Part shown: positions 6,847-13,789 of the stretch, piece after piece | How the letters are laid out: every line of letters begins with the position of its first letter | Numbering within the stretch: position 1 is the stretch's first letter | NCBI GenBank assembly: GCA_964524965.1 | Contig: CAZGDY010000033.1 | Span: 1-15,054 of the forward strand | Source: Kmv34 sp964524965 | Lineage (GTDB): Bacteria; Aerophobota; Aerophobia; Aerophobales; B3-G15 | Length of the DNA: 15,054 nucleotides | Reading direction: 5' to 3' | Notes under the pieces: generated by a model | Database searches by the model: none | What the model was told of the DNA's origin: nothing | What the model saw: the letters and a program-made list of their open reading frames with translations, nothing else | Position numbers and translations under genes: made by a program

Positions 6847-7941
6847 TTACTTATTTATTTTCATCTCACTTAATTCTTTGAAGATGTGTTGTATTATAGC
6901 TACTGCTTTTTCCATATCAGCCACAGCAATATTTTCCTCTTTAGTGTGCCCTGCTTTGCCTCCCGTTCCCATAACCACTATCTGCATGCCTTTTTTATTG
7001 TAGATAGAAGCATCCGTTCCACCAGTGATTATTCTTATTCGAGGCTCAAGTCCTACAGATTTTATTGCTCTTTTAGCAACAGTGATTATTTTGGTATTTT
7101 CGGGTATTTTCACGGCCTCATAGGCAGTCTTTATTTTTATTTGGGCTTGCGCACCAGCAAATTTAGCAGCTTCTTCAAAATTTTTTTTAATCAGCTGACT
7201 TTGGGCGATACACTTTCTATGGGTGAGACTTCTGCATTCAGCTTTAATTCGGGTTTTTTCCGGGACGCTGTTGCTGCCCACTCCTCCCTCGATAACTCCC
7301 ACGTTTACTGTGGTTTCCCTATCGATCCAGCCCTCTTTAATAGCGGATATAGCGGAGCTGGCGACTCTGATAGCCGAGATACCCTTTTCTGGTGCCATTC
7401 CTGCATGGGCTGCCTTTCCTGTAATTTCCACATCAATAACCATATGAGAAGGTCCTCCTATAACTACGGAGTCCAGAGTGTCTATATCAATCAGAAATCC
7501 CATTTTTGACTTAAGCAAAGAAACATCAAGGTTTTTAGCACCAACAAGGCCGATTTCTTCTTCTCTTGAAACTACAATTTCTAAGGGAGGATGTTGTTTA
7601 GCTGTTTTGATCGCTTCGAATAATTCTGCAATTCCGGCCTTGTCATCTGCACCCAAGATAGTATTTCCTTTAGAGTGGATTATCCCGTTATCTAAAATGG
7701 GTTCAATATTTTTTCCTGGTTTGACCGTATCAGCGTGTAGGCTGAAAAGGATTGGTTCTTCGCAGGTAGTGTTCTTCGCAGGGATTTTCGCTATCAAGTT
7801 TCCGTAACTGTCAATGATGCATTTTGCTTGGAGTTGTTTTTCAAAAAGATTTTTTAAAAAAAAGATAAATTCCTTTTCTTCTCCTGATTCGCTATCGATT
7901 TGAACCATTTCAAAAAAATTAGTTATTAAGTCTTTATCCAT
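6847..7941 (-). CDS. PepT-like M20 family metallopeptidase
   Basis: A 364-residue cytoplasmic hydrolase of the M20 family, closest in motifs to peptidase-T-like proteins, which remove N-terminal residues from small peptides with a two-metal centre. Metal and catalytic motifs are present in order: FSLHADTV (His69, Asp71), LGADDKAG (Asp99), SREEEIGLVGAKN (Glu127-129), DIDTLDS (Asp152/154) and AGHTKEEN (His332). The small dimerisation domain sits between, around SHMVIDVEITGKAAHAG (165-181). ATG at 7941 is chosen, with AAAGGAG 13 bases upstream, which is rather far. The frame stays open for 59 more codons to 8118, but that part reads as the other strand of sense of the zinc-ribbon gene and does not resemble M20. 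Exact substrate is unknown; aminotripeptidase or related activity is inference. Confidence 0.9.
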   Translation of the reverse strand: MDKDLITNFFEMVQIDSESGEEKEFIFFLKNLFEKQLQAKCIIDSYGNLIAKIPAKNTTCEEPILFSLHADTVKPGKNIEPILDNGIIHSKGNTILGADDKAGIAELFEAIKTAKQHPPLEIVVSREEEIGLVGAKNLDVSLLKSKMGFLIDIDTLDSVVIGGPSHMVIDVEITGKAAHAGMAPEKGISAIRVASSAISAIKEGWIDRETTVNVGVIEGGVGSNSVPEKTRIKAECRSLTHRKCIAQSQLIKKNFEEAAKFAGAQAQIKIKTAYEAVKIPENTKIITVAKRAIKSVGLEPRIRIITGGTDASIYNKKGMQIVVMGTGGKAGHTKEENIAVADMEKAVAIIQHIFKELSEMKINK

Positions 7942-7969
7942 TGTTTTTCTTTTTCTCCTTTGTAATAGT

Positions 7970-8248
7970 TTATTCCAGTTTTTCTCCACAATAAGGACAA
8001 AAATTTGAGTTTTCTTTAAATAAATTACCACAATAAGGGCAGACTTTAACAGTCTTACTTTTGTTTGGGGGAGAAAAGTGGCGGAAGCGCAAAATGAGAT
8101 AAATAGGTAAAAATACAATTAATAAAAACCAGACTCCTACGAACCACCCAAATATAGCACCTGTTGTATAACCTCTTTTCTTGGCATCAAAGGCTACCCA
8201 GATAGCAACCAGGAGGGGAATTATTAAGCCTATTATTAAAAGAGTCAT
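7970..8248 (-). CDS. Small membrane protein with C-terminal zinc ribbon
   Basis: This 92-residue protein has two hydrophobic helices, about residues 2-20 and 31-54, joined by a short loop DAKKRGYTTGAI that would be exposed on one side. A basic stretch follows, then a zinc ribbon CPYCG (70-74) and CPYCG (84-88) with ten residues between the two Cys pairs. Proteins of this plan (membrane hairpin plus double CxxC ribbon) are common and mostly uncharacterised; the ribbon would face the cytoplasm if the basic residues follow the positive-inside rule. ATG at 8248 lies about 11 bases after GGAG in the end of the preceding gene, with only six bases between the genes, so it is co-translated with the TPR gene. 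I do not recognise a specific function. Confidence 0.8.
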   Translation of the reverse strand: MTLLIIGLIIPLLVAIWVAFDAKKRGYTTGAIFGWFVGVWFLLIVFLPIYLILRFRHFSPPNKSKTVKVCPYCGNLFKENSNFCPYCGEKLE

Positions 8249-8254
8249 AATCTA

Positions 8255-9685
8255 TTATTCTCCACTTTCTTTTTTAACTTCATTTTCTCCCGGCTGGATC
8301 ATCTTTTCTTTTATTTCTTCAACAGTTTTTTTTAATTCTTGCAATTGAATTGTAAGGATTCCGTACTTATCTGCTATACTTTTTATATCGTTTATTCTTT
8401 TATCAAGTCCATTTAATTTCTGTTTCAACTCTTTTACGTCTTGATTTAATTTAGAGAAGCTCTGTAGAGAATTCTGTAATTTTTGAACATCAATTTTTAG
8501 CTGGGAAACATCTTCCATCGAGGTTTGCAAATCCTCAATCCCTTTTTTAAGTTCTGGTATTGATTCGGTATGTTTGTATAAAATATCTATTTTTTCACTT
8601 AACTGGGCAATCGGGCTAGAGTAGTCCTCTGGTTCCAAAGTTTTTTGATTTAATTTTCCACTTTCTTGTTGCGAGAGGGAGTCAAGTTGGGTTTTCAATT
8701 TTTCAATCTTACCTTCTAATTCCAGAAGATTTATTACCTTTTCTTTTAAAACTTCTATTTTTTCTTCAAGTGAGGGTAGAAGTTCTAATTTTTTATTGGT
8801 GTTTTCTAATTGGTGGATCAATTCTTCAATTTTTTTTTCTATAACTTCCTGAGGGCCGACCTCTTCTTTTTGAAGAGGTTCCGAGAGAGAAATAGGCATT
8901 TTTTTCGCTTTGATCACATTTTCAAAAAGACTTTTAACTTGGGGTCGAGGCTGAATAAGCCAGGCCCCCTCTAAATATATGAGTGCCTGATTGTATGATT
9001 TTGCAGTTATATACTCAACAGCGCTTCTTACAAAGTAATCATAGAGAGGAACAAGATCTAATTTTTGAGATGAGATAATCTTATGTTCCTCTTTAGCCTC
9101 AGTTATAAGTCGAAGAGCTGTGTCCTTTTCTTTCATTCGATTGTAAACAATAGCTTGGAGTACTTTGGTAGTGACTACCTCTCTTTGGCTTTCAAATGTT
9201 TTACTTTTTTGTTCTAACTGTATGTATTTACTCAGCCAGTCTAAGGCGCTTTCATAAAGACCTTGAGCATGCTTTTGTTTGTCTTCTGTTTCTAATGTAA
9301 GACCTAGAATATAGGCAATTTGCCCCAGTTCCAAATAAGGTAAAGAAAAATCTGGGACCTTTTGTACGAGTTTGCTGTACTCCTCAGCCGCCTGATAAAG
9401 ATAATCTGAATTCTCATTGGCTGCCAGATAGTAACATCTGGCTAATCTTGCCTGGGCAGCTAAGTTATCTGGTTCTTCCTGGAGAATGGATGAGTATATT
9501 TCAATAGCATCTTTAAATCTTCTTTCTTCCAATGCTTTATTAGCGGTTTCAGTTTGGTTAAGAGGCTCTTGTTGAGAAAAGCAGGGTAAAGACAGGTTAA
9601 GTAGAAAAAAACCTGTCACTACTACCAATATGACACAAATAAAGCAAGTTTTTTCCACCTTTAGCTTTAATTTTTTGTTTTTCAT
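8255..9685 (-). CDS. Membrane-anchored or exported TPR protein with long coiled coil
   Basis: A 476-residue protein from ATG at 9685. A basic lead (KNKKLKLKVEK) precedes a hydrophobic segment at about residues 13-33 ending in LPCFSQQ, a signal peptide or N-terminal anchor; the Cys there sits in LSLPC, a poor lipobox. Residues 40-250 look like TPR repeats, clearest at ALEERRFKDAIEIYSSIL with LARCYYLAANE and again at SYNQALIYLEGAWLIQP. From about 275 to 465 the sequence is a Leu-rich heptad coiled coil, with units such as IEKLKTQLDSL, LKKGIEDLQTS and VKELKQKLNGLDKRI. The protein is likely periplasmic or envelope-attached and may be a scaffold for other envelope proteins. A TTG two codons upstream is open but not needed. 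It heads the minus-strand cluster; no clear Shine-Dalgarno is seen. Function unknown. Confidence 0.8.
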   Translation of the reverse strand: MKNKKLKLKVEKTCFICVILVVVTGFFLLNLSLPCFSQQEPLNQTETANKALEERRFKDAIEIYSSILQEEPDNLAAQARLARCYYLAANENSDYLYQAAEEYSKLVQKVPDFSLPYLELGQIAYILGLTLETEDKQKHAQGLYESALDWLSKYIQLEQKSKTFESQREVVTTKVLQAIVYNRMKEKDTALRLITEAKEEHKIISSQKLDLVPLYDYFVRSAVEYITAKSYNQALIYLEGAWLIQPRPQVKSLFENVIKAKKMPISLSEPLQKEEVGPQEVIEKKIEELIHQLENTNKKLELLPSLEEKIEVLKEKVINLLELEGKIEKLKTQLDSLSQQESGKLNQKTLEPEDYSSPIAQLSEKIDILYKHTESIPELKKGIEDLQTSMEDVSQLKIDVQKLQNSLQSFSKLNQDVKELKQKLNGLDKRINDIKSIADKYGILTIQLQELKKTVEEIKEKMIQPGENEVKKESGE

Positions 9686-9831
9686 TGTCAATCAGGGAAA
9701 AGAAACGGATTAATTTTACTCATATTAGCTCTTTTTTCTATTTTTGAACTCTCAGGCGATTAAGATGACATTACATGTTTGTTAAGTGTTGTTCTAGTTG
9801 GTTTGTATTTTTTTAATTCAATCTTTGGTTA

Positions 9832-9860
9832 AATATAGTAAAAAACAGTAATTTAGTAAA
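9832..9860 (-). promoter_or_regulatory. Possible promoter for the TPR/zinc-ribbon/peptidase cluster
   Basis: On the minus strand TTTACT (9860-9855) and TATATT (9837-9832) are 17 bases apart, matching 4/6 and 5/6 of the sigma70 consensus. Transcription would begin near 9825 and leave a leader of about 140 bases before the TPR gene. AT-rich DNA makes chance matches common, so confidence is low. Confidence 0.35.
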
Positions 9861-9939
9861 GTAAATGTCATAATTAGTTTTTTATAAAAACTTTTTTAAT
9901 GTTTTTTTATCTCTTATCTTACAGCTATTTATATGAAGT

Positions 9940-9993
9940 CTCTGGAAAATACCGTTTATCTGGTGCAGCGATAAATTTTTCAGAGGTTTTTTT
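9940..9993 (+). terminator. Terminator-like hairpin on the plus strand, no known gene upstream
   Basis: CTCTGGAAAAT (9940-9950) pairs over 11 bp with ATTTTTCAGAG (9975-9985). An inner stem TTATC/GATAA (9956-9960/9970-9974) carries a 9-base loop, with a 5-base bulge between the stems. Seven Ts follow at 9987-9993. The pair 45-80 is G-U on the plus strand but would be C-A on the minus strand, and the T run is on the plus side, so both point to plus-strand transcription. The flanking genes are all on the minus strand. Confidence 0.45.
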
Positions 9994-10066
9994 AAGGTTC
10001 ACTGACTAATTTTGTACTCAGGGAATATTTTTCTTTTCCAAGGGTATTTCGATAACACTTTTTTAG

Positions 10067-10093
10067 AAAAAACTTAGCTGTTATGGCCACAGC
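10067..10093 (-). terminator. Weak intrinsic terminator after tRNA-Leu
   Basis: On the minus strand GCTGT (10093-10089) pairs with ACAGC (10081-10077) around a 7-base loop, followed by TAAG and a run of six Ts (10072-10067). The stem is only 5 bp, so termination may be partial. It lies 40 bases after the tRNA 3' end. Confidence 0.4.
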
Positions 10094-10132
10094 ATATATT
10101 ATCTGAACATGGAAGGGAGTTGTACTTTGCTG

Positions 10133-10219
10133 TGGTGCCGGAGAAGGGATTCGAACCCCCATGAAGTTACCTCCACATGGTCCTGAACCATGCGCGTCTA
10201 CCGATTCCGCCACTCCGGC
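10133..10219 (-). tRNA. tRNA-Leu (CAG anticodon)
   Basis: The minus strand folds into a complete 87-nt class II tRNA. The acceptor GCCGGAG pairs perfectly with CTCCGGC, followed by discriminator A and an encoded CCA at 10135-10133. The anticodon stem CATGG/CCATG encloses loop TTCAGGA, giving anticodon CAG. The long variable arm TGGAGGTAACTTCA and D-loop bases are typical of tRNA-Leu, and the T arm GGGGG-TTCGAAT-CCCTT is normal. It reads CUG codons. Confidence 0.97.
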
Positions 10220-10230
10220 CCATCTTATTT

Positions 10231-10258
10231 ATATTACAAAAACTAATTTTTAAGTCAA
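10231..10258 (-). promoter_or_regulatory. tRNA-Leu promoter
   Basis: On the minus strand TTGACT (-35, 10258-10253) and TAATAT (-10, 10236-10231) are 16 bases apart, placing transcription start near 10224, a few bases before the mature tRNA 5' end. It is divergent from the plus-strand promoter 33 bases away. Confidence 0.55.
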
Positions 10259-10290
10259 TCTCTTGTTTTTGCACCACTTAAATATTTTGT

Positions 10291-10319
10291 TTGACAGTGA
10301 CCCTGGCGTATCTTATAAT
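10291..10319 (+). promoter_or_regulatory. Consensus sigma70 promoter of the plus-strand folate genes
   Basis: TTGACA (10291-10296) and TATAAT (10314-10319) are separated by exactly 17 bases, a perfect match to the sigma70/SigA consensus. Start would be near 10326, giving a leader of about 20 bases before the cyclo-ligase ATG. It is the best promoter in the window. Confidence 0.85.
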
Positions 10320-10345
10320 TAAACAAATTTAAAGGGAAAATTGGG

Positions 10346-10921
10346 ATGAATAAAAATCTTTTACGTCAGAAGCTTTTAAATGTAAGGCGTAGTTTATCTT
10401 CTCAGGAGATTGAAAAAAATAGTGACAAGGTAAGAGAAATTTTATTTAGCCTTTCTTTATTTAAAGAAATAGAGATGATTTTATTTTATATATCCTTGAC
10501 TAATGAGGTTCAAACTTATCGTATGATAGAGGATGCTCTAATCGGAGGAAAAAGAGTAGTTGTTCCGGTAGTTGATTCTATAAGAAAAAGAATAATTCCT
10601 TTTGAGATAAGAAACCCTCGTTGCAGATTAGTACCAGGTTTTTTAGGTATTCTCGAACCACAGGAGAGTGAACGTTATTCTATATCTTTGCAAGAAATTG
10701 AGATGGTGATTGTTCCTGGGGTTGCTTTTGATCTCAAAGGCGGGCGATTAGGATTTGGAAAAGGATTTTATGATCGCTTTCTTAATAAGCTTTCTTCCCA
10801 AGTTAAATTTGTTGCCCTCGCTTTTGAGTGCCAAATTGTAGAAGAGATTCCCTGTGAGAAACATGACATTGCAGTAAACTATGTTATTACAGAAAAAAGG
10901 TCAATTTGTTGTCAAAAATAG
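10346..10921 (+). CDS. ygfA: 5-formyltetrahydrofolate cyclo-ligase (methenyl-THF synthetase)
   Basis: This 191-residue cytoplasmic enzyme uses ATP to turn 5-formyl-THF, a storage or by-product form, into 5,10-methenyl-THF. The length is normal for the family. The signature VPGVAFDLKGGRLGFGKG runs from residue 123 and is followed by FYDRFL; it forms the folate and ATP site. The N-terminal start NKNLLRQKLLNVRRSLS matches the family's usual K..LR....RR.L pattern. ATG at 10346 is preceded by AAAGGG at a workable distance and by a consensus promoter. The next gene, a cyclodeaminase-family protein, begins about 12 bases after the stop; its likely activity uses the product of this one (methenyl-THF to 10-formyl-THF), so the pair recycles formyl-folates. 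Confidence 0.95.
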   Translation: MNKNLLRQKLLNVRRSLSSQEIEKNSDKVREILFSLSLFKEIEMILFYISLTNEVQTYRMIEDALIGGKRVVVPVVDSIRKRIIPFEIRNPRCRLVPGFLGILEPQESERYSISLQEIEMVIVPGVAFDLKGGRLGFGKGFYDRFLNKLSSQVKFVALAFECQIVEEIPCEKHDIAVNYVITEKRSICCQK

Positions 10922-10927
10922 AAGGAG
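10922..10927 (+). promoter_or_regulatory. Ribosome binding site that points to an AUU start for the cyclodeaminase gene
   Basis: AAGGAG begins directly after the cyclo-ligase stop. The nearby ATG at 10929 is only one base away and in the wrong frame, ending after eight codons. ATT at 10934 is six bases away and in the protein frame. Confidence 0.6.
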
Positions 10928-10933
10928 AATGAA

Positions 10934-11563
10934 ATTTATCTTGACCAACCATTAAAAGATTTTATTAGGGATACTTCTTCTCGCTCTCCTACTCCGGGAG
11001 GAGGAAGTGTAGCTGCATTAACGGGAGCATTGGGAAGCTCTTTATTAAGCATGGTAGGCAACTTTACTTTAGGCAAAGAAAAATTTAAATTAGTAGAAAA
11101 GGAAATCCAGGAAATTCTAACTGAACTTAGTTCATTTACTCGTAAATTAAGTGATTTGATTCAAGAGGATATATCTATTTATGAAAATTTTTCTCGAGTT
11201 TCCTCTCTTCCTAAAGCTTCTCCTGAAGATAAAAAAATTCGTGATAGAGCTATGCAAGATGCCTTAAAAAAAGCAGCCGAAGTTCCTTTAAAAGTTGCTG
11301 AGCGTTGTCTTGAACTGCTAAAAATAGCCTCACAACTTCTTAAAATCGGGAACCCTCGTTTAATCAGTGATGTTGGAGTGGGGGCTATCCTGGCGGAGGC
11401 CGCCTTAAAAAGTGCTGCTTTAAATGTAGAGATTAACCTTTCCTATATCAAAGATGAGGATTTTATAAAGAGAAAAAAGAAAGATCTTTTGTCTTTTTCA
11501 AATAAAGGGAAGAACCTTGCCACAGAAATAGTTAGAAAAGTCCAGGAGAAAATAGTTACTTAA
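10934..11563 (+). CDS. fchA: Cyclodeaminase-family methenyl-THF cyclohydrolase (FchA/FTCD-C type), start unusual
   Basis: The frame gives about 209 residues, the full length of a formiminotransferase-cyclodeaminase C-terminal domain. Stand-alone members act as methenyl-THF cyclohydrolase or formimino-THF cyclodeaminase in the cytoplasm. The N-terminus reads YLDQPLKDFIRDTSSRSPT and then PGGGSVAAL; this SPTPGGGSVAA segment is the family hallmark and lies upstream of the first TTG codon at 11030, which therefore is not the start. GNFTLGKEKF, RDRAMQDALKKAAEVPL and ISDVGVGAILAEAAL are further family matches. No ATG, GTG or TTG begins the frame: ATT at 10934, six bases after AAGGAG, is the best candidate. 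One extra A at 10932-10934 would instead give ATG AAA ATT TAT, so a one-base error is the alternative. Cyclohydrolase activity is inferred from its folate neighbour. Confidence 0.87.
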   Translation: MYLDQPLKDFIRDTSSRSPTPGGGSVAALTGALGSSLLSMVGNFTLGKEKFKLVEKEIQEILTELSSFTRKLSDLIQEDISIYENFSRVSSLPKASPEDKKIRDRAMQDALKKAAEVPLKVAERCLELLKIASQLLKIGNPRLISDVGVGAILAEAALKSAALNVEINLSYIKDEDFIKRKKKDLLSFSNKGKNLATEIVRKVQEKIVT

Positions 11564-11565
11564 TT

Positions 11566-11594
11566 TTTATTTTTCCCTTTAATTTTGATATAAT
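11566..11594 (+). promoter_or_regulatory. Possible promoter for the glycosyltransferase cluster (extended -10)
   Basis: A perfect TATAAT at 11589-11594 is preceded by TG one base away, forming an extended -10 element, which can work with a poor -35. The -35 position holds only TTTATT-like sequence. It lies right after the cyclodeaminase gene and about 90 bases before the glycosyltransferase start. Confidence 0.5.
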
Positions 11595-11685
11595 GCTTTA
11601 CTTTTTTAATTTATTATTGCAGTAAAAGATATCTTTGCAGAATGGATAGTGCTATTTTCAATACTGTAAAATGGGACGGGGAAAG

Positions 11686-12762
11686 ATGCAAGTTTTATTT
11701 GCAATTTGCTCCTGGGGCTTGGGCCACGCGGTAAGAGATCTGCCTCTTATAAAAAGAATGGTTCAAGATGGACACCAGATATCAATAGTGGGTCAAGGTC
11801 GTTCCCTTGAGTTTATAAAAAAAGAATTAGGCCGAAAACACACTTACTATGAGATTTCTGACTATTCACCTGTTTATTCCGTAAAAGCTTTTTCAGTTAC
11901 TAAGTTTGTGGGGAAAGTTCCTTTTTATTTAAGAGAGGTAGCAAAAGAACATAAAAAAATCGAACAGTTAGTTAACTTTAACGGTTATGAGAGAATAATT
12001 TCCGATAGCCGATTCGGGGTATATCATCCCGATATCCCTTCTTTCTTGATTTTTCATCAATTAAGGTTTATAGTTCCAGGTCGAATAAAAATTCTCGAAA
12101 GGTGTACTGAGAGATTTAATTATCTTTTTTTTAGGAATAATTTTCAAAAATTTCTTATACCAGATTTAGAAAAAGAAGATTTAAGCTTAAGTGGTGATCT
12201 TTCTCACAATCTTTGTTATTTTAAAGAGACTAAAATAAGTTATCTTGGGATCCTTTGTGATTTAAAAAGGAGAGAAATTTCTCAAGATATTGATTATTTT
12301 ATTTCCATTTCAGGGCCAGAGCCTCAGCGAACTATTTTAGAAAAAAAGATAATGTCACAGTTACATTCTCTTGAAGGCAAGATAGTAATTGCTCTTGGTA
12401 AGCCTGAAGAGAAAAAAGAAACTTCTCGTGAGGGTGTGAGGATATTTAGCTATCTGAACAGGAAAGAGCAGGAGGAAATGATTAACCGTTCTCGTTTGGT
12501 GATTACAAGACCGGGCTATACAACGCTTATGGAATTGGCAGTACTTGGCAAAAAGGCTCTTTTTATTCCTACCCCCGGCCAAACCGAGCAGATGTATCTA
12601 GCTGAGTATCATTTTAAAAAAGCTAACTTTTATCGGGTTTTCCAAAATGAGGTGAATCTGGCTAAAGATGTCATAAAAGCTGAGAAATATCCGGGGTTAA
12701 CTATCGAAACTAAACCGGAGGAAGCAGAAGAAAAATTTATGGAAATAGTATTTGGCAGGTAA
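11686..12762 (+). CDS. MurG-like (GT-B) glycosyltransferase family protein
   Basis: This protein of 358 residues has the two-domain GT-B plan. The N-terminal domain opens with VLFAICSWGLGHAVRDLPL, where GLGHA (11-15) is the nucleotide-loop motif shared with MurG and the archaeal MJ1255 group. The C-terminal donor-binding domain has ITRPGYTTLMELAVLGKKAL and TPGQTEQMYLA, the pattern that contacts the UDP-sugar in MurG-type enzymes. SDSRFGVYHP in the middle is typical of the uncharacterised MJ1255-like family. ATG at 11686 is preferred to ATG at 11671 because a GGGG run lies at a proper distance and the protein then begins as relatives do. No membrane helix is seen. The donor and acceptor are unknown; the flippase-like protein and second glycosyltransferase directly downstream suggest a cell-surface glycolipid or polymer. 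Confidence 0.85.
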   Translation: MQVLFAICSWGLGHAVRDLPLIKRMVQDGHQISIVGQGRSLEFIKKELGRKHTYYEISDYSPVYSVKAFSVTKFVGKVPFYLREVAKEHKKIEQLVNFNGYERIISDSRFGVYHPDIPSFLIFHQLRFIVPGRIKILERCTERFNYLFFRNNFQKFLIPDLEKEDLSLSGDLSHNLCYFKETKISYLGILCDLKRREISQDIDYFISISGPEPQRTILEKKIMSQLHSLEGKIVIALGKPEEKKETSREGVRIFSYLNRKEQEEMINRSRLVITRPGYTTLMELAVLGKKALFIPTPGQTEQMYLAEYHFKKANFYRVFQNEVNLAKDVIKAEKYPGLTIETKPEEAEEKFMEIVFGR

Positions 12763-12766
12763 AAAG

Positions 12767-13789
12767 GTGAAAAGAAGTATTCTTATTTTTATCTCTACTG
12801 GGATTGGAGTGGTTCTTTTCTTTTTAGTGTTTTATCTTTTCAATGTTACCGAAGTATTTTCCCATCTTATAGAGATAGGTCCTCTGGGAATAGGTGTTTT
12901 CTTAGTCAATGTTTTTTTAATTATGCTTGTTGGTGGTCTGTCCTGGCAGATTATTCTTAGAGCTTACGGACATCATCTACCATTTAGAGATGTTTTGATA
13001 ATAAAAATTATTGGTTTTGCTGTAAGTTATCTTACGCCCTCTATGTATGTTGGAGGAGAACCTGTGCGAGTATATCTTATGGGTAAAAAGCATGGTGTCC
13101 CAATGACCAGAATAGGAGCTACTGTGGTGGTAGATAAGTTTCTGGAATTGGGAGCAGTTTTATTTTATGTTTTTTTAGGAACTATTTATACGTTAATTTA
13201 TTACACTCTTCCCTTGCAACTTTTTATCTTACTTGTGGCGGTAAATGTACTTTTTTTAGCCGTAGCAACACTTCTTTTAGTCAGTTTCATTTTTAAAACT
13301 AAACCCTTTTCAACAATCATCAACCTTTTTAACAGATTTAGATTTTTGAGAAAATCCATTAAATCAGTAACTCCCTTTATCCTTAAATTAGAAATGGAAG
13401 TTTCTTTTGCTTTTGGAAAACATAAGAAAAGTACTCTCCAGGCTTTTTTTTTAAATCTTATTATTGGTGGATTTGTCTTTATTAAACCGGCTCTTTTTTT
13501 TTACTTTTTACGCATTGTGTTCAGCTTATCTCAACTTTCTCTCATTTACGCCTTGACTCATTTACTCTTAGCTCTCCAGTTTACTCCCGGGGCCTTAGGA
13601 ATTTTTGAGTGGGGAGAAGTGGGAATATTTAGTTTAATCGGTATCCAATTGGAGAAAACCCTTGCTTATACTTTAATGGTCAGGATTGCTGATCTTCTAA
13701 TAGTATTAATTGCTGCTATTGCAGGTTTACATATGGGGGTAAAACATTTATGGAGAAAGAAAAAAAATGAGGATTTGTGTGGTATCTGA
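12767..13789 (+). CDS. UPF0104 / lysylphosphatidylglycerol-synthase-type membrane protein (flippase-like)
   Basis: An integral membrane protein of 340 residues with about eight hydrophobic helices, the first right at the N-terminus (ILIFISTGIGVVLFFLVF). The family shares the membrane part of MprF, which moves lipids across the membrane, and includes archaeal and bacterial proteins encoded next to glycosyltransferases. Family motifs are IIGFAVSYLTPSMYVGGEP, where the P-x-x-x-G-G-E-P pattern is the signature, and FTPGALGIFEWGE near residue 275. GTG at 12767 is chosen: it follows GGCAGG by seven bases, whereas TTG at 12752 has no ribosome site and would overlap the previous gene. The next gene overlaps its end by 23 bases, so all three are coupled. 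Lipid or glycolipid flipping is inference from family and context. Confidence 0.85.
   Translation: MKRSILIFISTGIGVVLFFLVFYLFNVTEVFSHLIEIGPLGIGVFLVNVFLIMLVGGLSWQIILRAYGHHLPFRDVLIIKIIGFAVSYLTPSMYVGGEPVRVYLMGKKHGVPMTRIGATVVVDKFLELGAVLFYVFLGTIYTLIYYTLPLQLFILLVAVNVLFLAVATLLLVSFIFKTKPFSTIINLFNRFRFLRKSIKSVTPFILKLEMEVSFAFGKHKKSTLQAFFLNLIIGGFVFIKPALFFYFLRIVFSLSQLSLIYALTHLLLALQFTPGALGIFEWGEVGIFSLIGIQLEKTLAYTLMVRIADLLIVLIAAIAGLHMGVKHLWRKKKNEDLCGI

Larger units (their letters stand above)
9686..10132. other. 447-base region without a protein gene
   Basis: This very AT-rich stretch separates the TPR gene from tRNA-Leu. I find no convincing reading frame in it; the longest open frame runs from inside tRNA-Leu and is a by-product. 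It holds a possible promoter for the TPR operon, an AT-only hairpin at 9876-9892 followed by a T run on the plus strand, a stronger plus-strand hairpin at 9940-9985 with a T run, and a weak terminator after tRNA-Leu. Confidence 0.6.

Noticed and set aside
6886..7509. A 207-codon open frame on the plus strand opposite the M20 peptidase
   Set aside because: It is antisense to a well-conserved enzyme, rich in Ser, Tyr and Phe from reverse-complemented codons, and has no ribosome site.
7942..8118. A 59-codon upstream extension of the M20 peptidase frame
   Set aside because: It overlaps the zinc-ribbon gene in another frame, resembles no M20 sequence, and ATG at 7941 begins where the family begins.
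9992..10213. A 73-codon open frame running through tRNA-Leu
   Set aside because: Its first part is the translated tRNA (a well-known false protein pattern), so it is not a gene.
11630..11680. Short repeats around AAAGATATCTTT and two TTGCAG copies before the glycosyltransferase
   Set aside because: Too short and imperfect to call an operator in DNA this AT-rich.
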